Source: an uncultured Oscillibacter sp. (GTDB lineage: Bacteria > Bacillota > Clostridia > Oscillospirales > Oscillospiraceae). Taken from it: DNA of 5,023 nt. The position numbers were made by a program, and so were the translations under genes. The notes below the pieces were generated by a model. It did no database searches and was not told the origin of the DNA. It worked only from the letters and a program-made list of their open reading frames with translations. Shown piece after piece: positions 1 through 4,955 of this stretch. Within the stretch, counting starts at the first letter, position 1. Each line of letters starts with the position of its first letter. The DNA lies in NCBI GenBank assembly GCA_905236835.1, contig CAJOQY010000031.1:1-5023 (forward strand), read 5' to 3'.

Positions 1-26
1 AAATTAAATGAGAAGAGAGGAGGAAA

Positions 27-177
27 CTGCTACAAAATACCGATGGCTAATCGGGAATTTACGCCCGTGGAGAGTACAAGAACCTGTGAGTAGCGTCTGA
101 CTTGTCAGCGTGAAAGCGTACTCGTGGAAGCGGGAATTTTCTCAATGCGGACATTTGTCCACATTTGTGAGTAGCAG
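27..177 (+). ncRNA. candidate structured 5' leader RNA of rpmB
   Basis: This 5' region has no convincing ORF but several complementary segments that nest into a branched fold. CTGCTAC (27-33) pairs perfectly with GTAGCAG (171-177) and closes the element. CCGAT (40-44) pairs with ATCGG (50-54). GAGTAC (72-77) pairs with GTACTC (118-123), enclosing a CTGA/TCAG hairpin (97-108) extended by C94-G110 and G95-C109. GGAC (149-152) pairs with GTCC (157-160). The closing stem runs into the rpmB ribosome-binding site (AGGTG, 176-180), which suggests translational control. I do not recognise it as a named riboswitch or ribosomal-protein leader. No promoter is visible, so transcription probably starts upstream of the window. 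The fold is hand-derived and not energy-scored. Confidence 0.5.
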
Positions 178-186
178 GTGCGGAAA

Positions 187-393
187 ATGGCGAAATGTGA
201 ATTTTGCGGCAAGGGCGTAACATTTGGCATTAAAGTTTCCCATTCCCATCGGCGGAGCAACCGCCCGTGGAAACCCAATGTCAAACGCGTAAAAGCTGTG
301 GTCAACGGCGCTCCCTGCCATGTTTATGTTTGCACACGCTGTCTGCGTTCCGGCAAGGTGACGCGGGCCGTCAAACAGAGCGAGGCGGTATGA
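187..393 (+). CDS. rpmB: 50S ribosomal protein L28 (bL28)
   Basis: This gene encodes a 68-residue bL28, a small basic protein of the large ribosomal subunit. The N-terminus MAKCEFCGKGVTFGIKVSHS and the later block WKPNVKRVKAVVNG are family signatures. Cys4 and Cys7 (CEFC) together with Cys49 and Cys52 (CTRC) form the two CxxC pairs of the zinc-binding (C+) version. Cys44 is an additional cysteine. The ATG at 187 is preferred over an in-frame GTG at 178 because it gives the conserved MAKC start and has AGGTG (176-180) six bases upstream. It is the only plus-strand gene, ends in its own strong terminator, and converges with gpsA. Control through the structured leader is inferred. Identity is near certain. 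Confidence 0.97.
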   Translation: MAKCEFCGKGVTFGIKVSHSHRRSNRPWKPNVKRVKAVVNGAPCHVYVCTRCLRSGKVTRAVKQSEAV

Positions 394-408
394 GCGAACG
401 CCAGAAAT

Positions 409-438
409 CCCGGACCGGTGTCCGGGTTTTTGTTTTTT
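409..438 (+). terminator. Rho-independent terminator of rpmB
   Basis: A perfect 7-bp GC-rich stem, CCCGGAC (409-415) with GTCCGGG (420-426), closes a CGGT tetraloop. It is followed by five T, a G and six T (427-438). It begins 16 bases after the rpmB stop and is a textbook intrinsic terminator on the plus strand. In the opposite direction the hairpin lacks a good U-tract, so it is a poor terminator for gpsA. Confidence 0.93.
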
Positions 439-441
439 CCG

Positions 442-469
442 GATTAAAATTAAAATTTAAATTTTAATC
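442..469. repeat. A/T-rich inverted repeat at the gpsA stop
   Basis: GATTAAAATT (442-451) and AATTTTAATC (460-469) are perfect 10-bp inverted arms around an eight-base A/T spacer. The right arm overlaps the gpsA stop codon (468-470 on the minus strand). The element lies between the convergent rpmB and gpsA genes. It may help end or stabilise the gpsA transcript, but it has no canonical U-tract and its base composition makes chance symmetry easier. Confidence 0.6.
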
Positions 470-1505
470 ACAGCCACGCGGTGTCTGACAATTCGTCTTT
501 GCGGGCGCGTCCCATTAGTTCAGCCGTGACGCTGTGAATATCCCGGTTTTCGTATAATACCTGATAGGCGCATTCGCAGATCGGCATTTCCACGCCTTCG
601 CGTTCCGCCAACTGTCGAATGCTCGCCGCCGCGTAATAACCCTCTACCACGCCCCCGGCTTTTTCCATCGCCGTTTTTATATCCAGACCCTGTCCGATGA
701 AAATTCCGGCTCTCCGGTTCCGGGAGTGCATTGACGTACAAGTGACGATCAAATCCCCCATGCCGGCCAGCCCGCCGAACGTCCGGCGGCTTCCGCCTAA
801 TCTCTCGCCTAAGCGCGTCAATTCCGCCATCGCGCGCGTCATCAGAAGCGCTTTCGTATTATCCTGATAGCCCATCCCGTCACAGACGCCGCAGGTTAAA
901 GCGATAATATTTTTCATCGCCGCGCATAATTCCACGCCGATTATATCATAACTCGTGTACACCCGGAAATAGGGATTCATAAACGCGTCCTGCGCGAATC
1001 TGGCCGCGCCGCGTTCCGGACACGCCGCCACACAGCCCGTCGGCAGACGCAATATCACTTCTTCCGCGTGCGACGGACCGGATAAAACGGCGACCGGGAA
1101 TTTGCGTTCCGTCTCCCGCCATAAAATCTCACTCATTCGGCAATTTGTATCGCGTTCAATCCCTTTCGACGCTGAAATGATAATAATATCACTATTATTC
1201 GCGATTTTATTTTGATTTAATATCATCGCGGCTTTTTTCGCCGTTTCCCGCACGGCGAACGACGGGACCGCGCAAATGATTAAATTTATATCATCCTGTT
1301 CCAGACACGACAAATCCCCGGTGATATTCAAATTATCCGGCAGTTTCACGCCGGGCAACATGGGATTTTCCCGGCTTCGCGCGATTTTTTCCGCTTTGTC
1401 CGGGTTATGCGACCATAAAATTACATCATGCCCGTTATCGCACAACACTTGCGCCAGCGCCGTACCCCATCCGCCGCTGCCCAATACGACCGCTTTGACA
1501 GCCAT
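468..1505 (-). CDS. gpsA: glycerol-3-phosphate dehydrogenase [NAD(P)+]
   Basis: This cytoplasmic enzyme reduces dihydroxyacetone phosphate to sn-glycerol-3-phosphate, the backbone precursor of phospholipids. The 345-residue length is normal for the family. The N-terminal Rossmann fold carries GSGGWG at 9-14. SASKGIE (111-117), SGPSHAEEV (142-150), the catalytic-lysine segment AAMKNI (Lys198), DNTKA (215-219), GGLAGMGDL (244-252) and SRNRRAG (261-267) are all conserved GpsA blocks. The ATG start has GGGAGG (1519-1514) eight bases upstream. It follows plsY by 49 bases on the same strand, so the enzyme that makes glycerol-3-phosphate sits beside the one that uses it. All 14 lysine codons are AAA. 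It is probably the last gene of the minus-strand operon. No damage is visible. Confidence 0.98.
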   Translation of the reverse strand: MAVKAVVLGSGGWGTALAQVLCDNGHDVILWSHNPDKAEKIARSRENPMLPGVKLPDNLNITGDLSCLEQDDINLIICAVPSFAVRETAKKAAMILNQNKIANNSDIIIISASKGIERDTNCRMSEILWRETERKFPVAVLSGPSHAEEVILRLPTGCVAACPERGAARFAQDAFMNPYFRVYTSYDIIGVELCAAMKNIIALTCGVCDGMGYQDNTKALLMTRAMAELTRLGERLGGSRRTFGGLAGMGDLIVTCTSMHSRNRRAGIFIGQGLDIKTAMEKAGGVVEGYYAAASIRQLAEREGVEMPICECAYQVLYENRDIHSVTAELMGRARKDELSDTAWL

Positions 1506-1539
1506 TTCCGCCGCCTCCCGCGAATAATATTATAAAATA

Positions 1540-1558
1540 ATAAAATTATAAATTTTAT
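1540..1558. repeat. A/T-only inverted repeat at the plsY stop
   Basis: ATAAAATT (1540-1547) and AATTTTAT (1551-1558) are perfect 8-bp arms separated by ATA. The right arm contains the plsY TAA stop (1557-1555 on the minus strand). It sits in the A/T-rich spacer before gpsA. With no G-C pairs the hairpin would be weak and there is no U-tract pattern, so termination is not claimed. Confidence 0.5.
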
Positions 1559-2211
1559 GATTTTTTATGATGGATCGAGAATTTATTCTCATTCCCGTGA
1601 ATCAGGCGTTTGATATTCTCCCGGTGTTTCCAAACGACCAGAAATCCCGTGATAAACGCGAGAAGAATAATAAAAATATCCCCCGGAAAGCAAATCCAAG
1701 ATATAAACGGATAACTCAATCCCGCCCATGTGGATCCGAGAGATACATAACGCGTCAGCGCGGTTAAAATCAAAAATCCGCCCCAGACGACAAGCGCGAC
1801 GCGCCAGTCTATTAAAATCGCCAGCGTCCCGCCGGATAAAATCCCCTTGCCGCCTTTAAATTTAAACATACACGGGAACATATGCCCAAGCAAGCAAAAT
1901 AATCCCGCCCAGTATTGTCCCGGCGCGCCGGAAATAAAAAAACGCGTGGAAATCCAGACGGCCAGAATCATTTTGAATACATCGCATAAAATCACGATGA
2001 GAGTTAAAACACCGCCGAATGTGCGATAAAAATTCGTCAGTCCCGCGTTGCCGCTCCCGTGATCGCGTATATCGTCACGCAAAATATATTTTGACACGAT
2101 CACAGCGCCGTTGAAACAGCCGCAAAAATATGAAATCACAGCCGACGGCAGCAACATAAGCGGGAATATCAATATAAAAGCCATCAGCGATTCATGAAAA
2201 CTATACGCCAT
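1555..2211 (-). CDS. plsY: acyl-phosphate:glycerol-3-phosphate acyltransferase PlsY
   Basis: PlsY is an integral membrane enzyme that transfers an acyl group from acyl phosphate to position 1 of glycerol-3-phosphate, giving lysophosphatidic acid. The three family motifs are present: GSGNAGLTN at 52-60, GHMFP followed by FKGGKG at 109-123, and KHRENIKRLIHGNE at 195-208. Several strongly hydrophobic stretches between them fit a multi-pass protein. The reading frame is open back to 2280, which would overlap der and add a lysine/arginine-rich extension. The ATG at 2211 is preferred because GGAAGAAGG lies about eight bases upstream. It gives 218 residues, close to the usual size, and leaves a 28-base gap after der. 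Its acyl-phosphate supplier PlsX is not encoded in the window. Confidence 0.96.
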   Translation of the reverse strand: MAYSFHESLMAFILIFPLMLLPSAVISYFCGCFNGAVIVSKYILRDDIRDHGSGNAGLTNFYRTFGGVLTLIVILCDVFKMILAVWISTRFFISGAPGQYWAGLFCLLGHMFPCMFKFKGGKGILSGGTLAILIDWRVALVVWGGFLILTALTRYVSLGSTWAGLSYPFISWICFPGDIFIILLAFITGFLVVWKHRENIKRLIHGNENKFSIHHKKS

Positions 2212-2239
2212 ATAATACGCCTTCTTCCGGATGATAAAT

Positions 2240-3565
2240 TTATATCTCTTTTTCGCCTTTCTGTCGGACGGTGAATACAATCGGCGTATTGGTCAAATCA
2301 AACGTGTCCCGGATTTGATTTTCCAGATAACGGCGATAGGAAAAATGAAATAATTTCGCGTCGTTGCAGAACGCGACGAAACGCGGCGGATAAATCCCGA
2401 CTTGGGTAATATAATATATTTTTAATCTCCGGCCCTTGTCCGTCGGCGGCTGCACGCGGATTTGGGCGTCCGCCAATACGCTGTTTAACGCGCCTGTCGT
2501 GACGCGCGTCCCGGACTGTTGATAGACATGATTAATCAAATGAAATAATTTCGGAATTCTCTGTCCGGTTTTCGCGGAAATAAATAAAATCGGCGCGTAT
2601 GTCATATAAGCGAGAGAATGATAAACAGCCGCCCGCGTTTTGTCCATCGTTTTATCATCTTTTTCGATTAAATCCCATTTATTAATAATAATAATACTCG
2701 GCTTTCCGGCCTCGTGCGCCATGCCCGCGATTTTCGCGTCCTGTTCCGTCACGCCTTCTGAAGCGTCGATTAAAATCAAGCACACGTCGGCGCGCTCTAT
2801 CGCCATCGCCGCGCGCAACACGCTGTAATGTTCGATAGATTCAGATATTTTCGACTTGCGCCGGATGCCAGCCGTGTCGATAAAAATATATTTCCCGTCC
2901 TGATTTTCAAAGCGCGCGTCAACGGCGTCCCTTGTCGTTCCGGGCATATCGGACACAATCACGCGTTCCTCGCCTAAGATTTTATTCACAAGCGACGATT
3001 TCCCGGCGTTGGGCTTGCCGATCACGGCGACTTTCACCGCGTCATCCGGCTCGGGATCTTCATCCTCCGGCGGGAAATATTTGACGCATTCATCCAGCAA
3101 GTCGCCCGTTCCGTGTCCGTGCAGGGCCGAAACCGCGATTGGATCGCCCAAGCCAAGATTATAAAACTCATAAAAATCCGGATTGACCGGTCCGGTGGCG
3201 TCCATTTTATTCACGGCCAGAACAACCGGCCTGCCGGACTGCCTGATCGTATCGGCGATTTCCATATCCGACGCCGTGACGCCGGATTGAATATCCGTCA
3301 GAAAAACAATCACATCGGCGTGATTGATCGCAATCCGCGCCTGTTCGCGCATGAAAATTAAAATTTCGCTGTCCGTTTTGGGTTCAATCCCGCCGGTATC
3401 AATCAGCGTGAAAACACGCCCGTTCCAGTCGGATTCCCCGTAAATCCGGTCCCGCGTGACGCCCGGGGTATCCTCCACGATGGCGAGTCGCTGTCCGGTT
3501 AATTTATTAAACAGCCGCGATTTTCCCACATTGGGACGGCCCACAATGGCGACCACAGGTTTCAA
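2240..3565 (-). CDS. der: ribosome biogenesis GTPase Der (EngA)
   Basis: Der is a tandem-domain GTPase that binds the large ribosomal subunit and is needed for its maturation. In the 441-residue form, G domain 1 has GRPNVGKS (9-16), DTGG (56-59) and NKMD (119-122). G domain 2 has GKPNAGKS (183-190), DTAG (230-233), NKWD (295-298) and SAKTG (330-334). The remainder, from about 350, is the KH-like domain. The longest ORF begins at a GTG (3574) that directly abuts AAGGAA with no spacing. The TTG at 3565 has AAGGAA nine bases upstream and gives the typical MKPVVAIVGRPNVGKS N-terminus, so it is preferred. The residue after the first GKS is Arg where Thr is more usual, and Lys/Ala replace Arg/Val in the second P-loop. 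Both P-loops remain intact. plsY follows after 28 bases. Confidence 0.97.
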   Translation of the reverse strand: MKPVVAIVGRPNVGKSRLFNKLTGQRLAIVEDTPGVTRDRIYGESDWNGRVFTLIDTGGIEPKTDSEILIFMREQARIAINHADVIVFLTDIQSGVTASDMEIADTIRQSGRPVVLAVNKMDATGPVNPDFYEFYNLGLGDPIAVSALHGHGTGDLLDECVKYFPPEDEDPEPDDAVKVAVIGKPNAGKSSLVNKILGEERVIVSDMPGTTRDAVDARFENQDGKYIFIDTAGIRRKSKISESIEHYSVLRAAMAIERADVCLILIDASEGVTEQDAKIAGMAHEAGKPSIIIINKWDLIEKDDKTMDKTRAAVYHSLAYMTYAPILFISAKTGQRIPKLFHLINHVYQQSGTRVTTGALNSVLADAQIRVQPPTDKGRRLKIYYITQVGIYPPRFVAFCNDAKLFHFSYRRYLENQIRDTFDLTNTPIVFTVRQKGEKEI

Positions 3566-3636
3566 AATCCTCACTTCCTTATAAAATATTCAATATTAAA
3601 ATAAAAAATTAAAATAAAAATATACGCGGGATAACA

Positions 3637-3681
3637 ACGCAATAGCAGGGAAGAAAAAAGATTCCTCCCTGCCGTTTGCGT
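3637..3681 (-). other. large stem-loop between rpmF and der
   Basis: On the minus strand an 11-bp stem (3672-3662 with 3655-3645, one G-U pair) closes a six-base loop and stacks on an outer 6-bp stem, ACGCAA with TTGCGT (3681-3676 and 3642-3637), across a small 3/2 internal loop. The wobble pair is favourable only as minus-strand RNA; the plus-strand version would have an A-C mismatch. It starts 15 bases after the rpmF stop. There is no adjacent U-tract, so a classical terminator is unlikely. A processing or mRNA-stability element that separates rpmF output from der output is a reasonable inference. Confidence 0.6.
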
Positions 3682-3695
3682 GGAACCGGATGGTT

Positions 3696-3890
3696 TTATC
3701 TTGTCACGACGGATTCGACGGACTTGATTTCCCGGCCATTATAAGTCCCGCACTCCCGGCACATTCTGTGCGGGAGCCGCATGGCGCCGCATTTCGGGCA
3801 TTTGACCAGATTCGGCGCGGCGAGTTTCCATGTGGACGCGCGGCGTTTGTCGCGCCGGGCCTTGGATACTTTCCCCTTCGGAACAGCCAT
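3696..3890 (-). CDS. rpmF: 50S ribosomal protein L32 (bL32)
   Basis: This is a 64-residue bL32, a small component of the large ribosomal subunit. MAVPKGKVSKARRDKRRA is the diagnostic N-terminus. A zinc ribbon follows with Cys31 and Cys34 (CPKC) and Cys44 and Cys47 (CREC), so this is the zinc-binding form. The ATG is preceded by a strong GGGGGTG ribosome-binding site about six bases upstream. It lies 88 bases after the DUF177 gene, the common bacterial pairing. In many bacteria plsX follows rpmF, but here an untranslated stem-loop and then der follow. No separate promoter with good spacing is visible, so it is probably read from the consensus promoter upstream of DUF177. Confidence 0.97.
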   Translation of the reverse strand: MAVPKGKVSKARRDKRRASTWKLAAPNLVKCPKCGAMRLPHRMCRECGTYNGREIKSVESVVTR

Positions 3891-3967
3891 GAATTACACC
3901 CCCTGTCAGTCAAACGATCATAGTCAATAATAATAAATATATTATTTTTATTATAAAATAAATAATA

Positions 3968-3983
3968 AATAATATATATTATT
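3968..3983. repeat. A/T-only palindrome at the DUF177 gene stop
   Basis: AATAATATATATTATT is a perfect 16-base palindrome that contains the TAA stop of the DUF177 gene (3981-3979 on the minus strand). It forms one edge of an unbroken A/T tract of 58 bases (3926-3983) that fills most of the spacer before rpmF. With no unpaired loop it is more plausible as a DNA feature than as an RNA hairpin. Confidence 0.45.
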
Positions 3984-4473
3984 CCAGCAGTGATGACAAT
4001 ACCGCCCAGCGCGGATCGGGTTCCGCATCCGGGCAGCCGCACGGGCCGAGATTCAAATCCGCCCCGCATTTCGGGCATAAGCCTTTACAGTCCGGACGGC
4101 ATAAAATTTTCGTATCCATGCTTAAAATAAAAGCGTCGCGCGCAAGCGTCTCTATATCCGCCTGTCCGTCCTGAATTAAAACAATTTCATCCTGATTTTC
4201 GTCCTGCACTTCCTCCGCCAGAACACAAAAATCCGATATTTCTTTTTCCAGCGGGAAGATTTTCCCGCAACGGTCACATTGGGCGTCTAAAATCGTGGAG
4301 ATATTGAATTCCAGCGTCAAAGCGCCCGCGTGATTGCTGACGGTCCCGGAAACCGTGACAGACCGCGTCACCGGGAATCTTCCGACGAATTCCAAATCGG
4401 ACCAGTCCGGATGAATCTCGAAATTTAATATTTTTCCGGGCGCATATAAAACCGGACGAACGTCAAGCGGCAT
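3979..4473 (-). CDS. DUF177 (YceD-family) protein, 23S rRNA accumulation factor
   Basis: This 164-residue protein belongs to the DUF177/YceD family, whose gene habitually precedes rpmF. Plant and E. coli members have been linked to 23S rRNA accumulation, so a role in large-subunit assembly is the best inference. Visible features are CDRC (Cys66, Cys69) and a C-terminal cysteine cluster: CRPDCKGLCPKCG (Cys125, 129, 133, 136) and CGC (Cys145, 147). CRPDCKGLCPxCG is the most recognisable family block. An acidic linker (EEVQDENQDE) separates them. The ATG has GGAGG (4486-4482) eight bases upstream, directly against a GC-rich hairpin at the inferred transcript 5' end. It appears to be the first gene of the operon with rpmF. 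The family assignment is firm but the biochemical function is not. Confidence 0.92.
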   Translation of the reverse strand: MPLDVRPVLYAPGKILNFEIHPDWSDLEFVGRFPVTRSVTVSGTVSNHAGALTLEFNISTILDAQCDRCGKIFPLEKEISDFCVLAEEVQDENQDEIVLIQDGQADIETLARDAFILSMDTKILCRPDCKGLCPKCGADLNLGPCGCPDAEPDPRWAVLSSLLE

Positions 4474-4485
4474 AAAAATTTCCTC

Positions 4486-4507
4486 CCCGCGCGTATAAGC
4501 GCGCGGG
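4486..4507 (-). promoter_or_regulatory. GC hairpin at the 5' end of the DUF177-rpmF transcript
   Basis: CCCGCGCG and CGCGCGGG form a perfect 8-bp stem around a six-base loop (minus strand 4507-4486). From the position of the -10 box, transcription should start at about 4508-4504, so the mRNA would begin in or just before this hairpin. Its 3' base is the first G of the GGAGG ribosome-binding site. It could protect the 5' end from exonucleases, limit ribosome access, or act as a DNA operator over the start site. The structure is certain; the role is inferred. Confidence 0.7.
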
Positions 4508-4511
4508 TGTT

Positions 4512-4540
4512 ATTATACGGGATGAAAGCCCCGTTGTCAA
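4512..4540 (-). promoter_or_regulatory. consensus sigma-A promoter for DUF177-rpmF
   Basis: On the minus strand TTGACA (4540-4535) and TATAAT (4517-4512) are separated by exactly 17 bases, a perfect vegetative promoter. Upstream lies a pure A/T tract (4539-4589) that could act as an UP-like element. The spacer contains an inverted repeat, ACGGG (4517-4521) and CCCGT (4530-4534), which may be an operator. The predicted leader to the DUF177 ATG is only about 30-35 bases. Confidence 0.92.
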
Positions 4541-4589
4541 ATATTTTTTATTTTTATATATTTATTATTTTTATTATTAATATTATTAT
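4539..4589. other. unbroken A/T tract upstream of the DUF177 promoter
   Basis: Fifty-one consecutive A/T bases lie between the ireB stop region and the -35 box of the DUF177 promoter. No gene is encoded. Its position just upstream of a perfect -35 fits an UP-like element or a bent-DNA segment. No hairpin with a U-tract that would clearly terminate ireB transcription is visible, so read-through from ireB remains possible. Confidence 0.55.
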
Positions 4590-4605
4590 CGCCGTCCGCC
4601 GCGTA

Positions 4606-4881
4606 TTAATTCTGTTCCCGGTCCGGCGGAACGGTCCGCTGTCCGAGATAAGCCCGTACCAAGACCTGCAACAGCTCATCCCGGTCGATTTTCCGGATCA
4701 TGCTCCGCGCCCCGTTGTGATTTGTGATATAAGTCGGATCCTCCGAGAGAATATAGCCGACAATCTGATGAATGGGATTATAGCCTTTTTCTTCCAGAGC
4801 CTGATAGACGGCGGACAAAATCCGATGAATTTCCGCGTCCTTTTCTTTTGAGATATTAAATCTTCTGGTAAACTCGTCCAC
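4606..4881 (-). CDS. ireB: IreB family regulatory phosphoprotein (UPF0297/DUF965)
   Basis: This small cytoplasmic protein belongs to the IreB/YrzL family. In Enterococcus faecalis IreB is phosphorylated by the PASTA-domain kinase IreK and negatively regulates cephalosporin resistance. The block [20 protein letters not shown] followed by [13 protein letters not shown] is diagnostic. The GTG at 4881 is preferred over a TTG at 4917: AGGCGG lies about nine bases upstream and the product is 91 residues, close to the family's usual length. The N-terminus [10 protein letters not shown] holds only one threonine (Thr5), whereas the enterococcal protein has two threonine phosphosites there. The family is usually found with ruvX and alaS, but here the downstream neighbour is DUF177. 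It has its own promoter at 4956-4984. Confidence 0.93.
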   Translation of the reverse strand: MDEFTRRFNISKEKDAEIHRILSAVYQALEEKGYNPIHQIVGYILSEDPTYITNHNGARSMIRKIDRDELLQVLVRAYLGQRTVPPDREQN

Positions 4882-4955
4882 AGCGAACACCCGCCTTTCC
4901 GATCCGCCCAGTATCAATCCAGTATAAATAAAAATATAAATAAATTTATAAATAC

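Noticed and set aside
43..93. Possible 16-residue leader peptide (MANREFTPVESTRTCE) before rpmB, with AGGAGG at 18-23.
   Set aside because: The Shine-Dalgarno-like site is 19 bases from the ATG, too far, and no start codon lies at normal spacing. The ATG is also inside a predicted hairpin (40-54). It could be revisited if ribosome profiling showed translation.
409..426. Bidirectional terminator serving gpsA as well as rpmB.
   Set aside because: On the minus strand the hairpin is followed by ATTTCTGG rather than a U-run, so only rpmB termination is supported.
2212..2280. Longer PlsY with a 23-residue basic N-terminal extension overlapping der.
   Set aside because: A strong ribosome-binding site is correctly placed for the internal ATG at 2211, and the shorter protein fits the family length.
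3566..3574. GTG start for der three codons upstream.
   Set aside because: The Shine-Dalgarno site directly abuts this GTG, while the TTG at 3565 has proper spacing and gives the typical MKPVVAIVG start.
3690..3923. Plus-strand ORF opposite rpmF.
   Set aside because: It is a shadow of rpmF with no recognisable protein features.
3891..3978. Separate promoter for rpmF (TATAAT and TTGACT words are present).
   Set aside because: The TATAAT lacks a -35 at proper distance and the TTGACT words lack a -10 at 16-18 bases; such words are expected by chance in A/T-rich DNA.
3704..4078. Minus-strand ORF spanning the DUF177-rpmF spacer with a membrane-like segment.
   Set aside because: It is out of frame with both recognised genes and its hydrophobic stretch is the translated A/T spacer.
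4507..4851. Plus-strand ORF of 114 codons with a hydrophobic N-terminus.
   Set aside because: It is antisense to ireB; the hydrophobic start comes from translating an A/T tract, and there is no ribosome-binding site or family resemblance.
4882..4917. TTG start giving a 103-residue IreB.
   Set aside because: The additional residues do not resemble the family, and the GTG at 4881 has better ribosome-binding-site spacing and gives the expected length.
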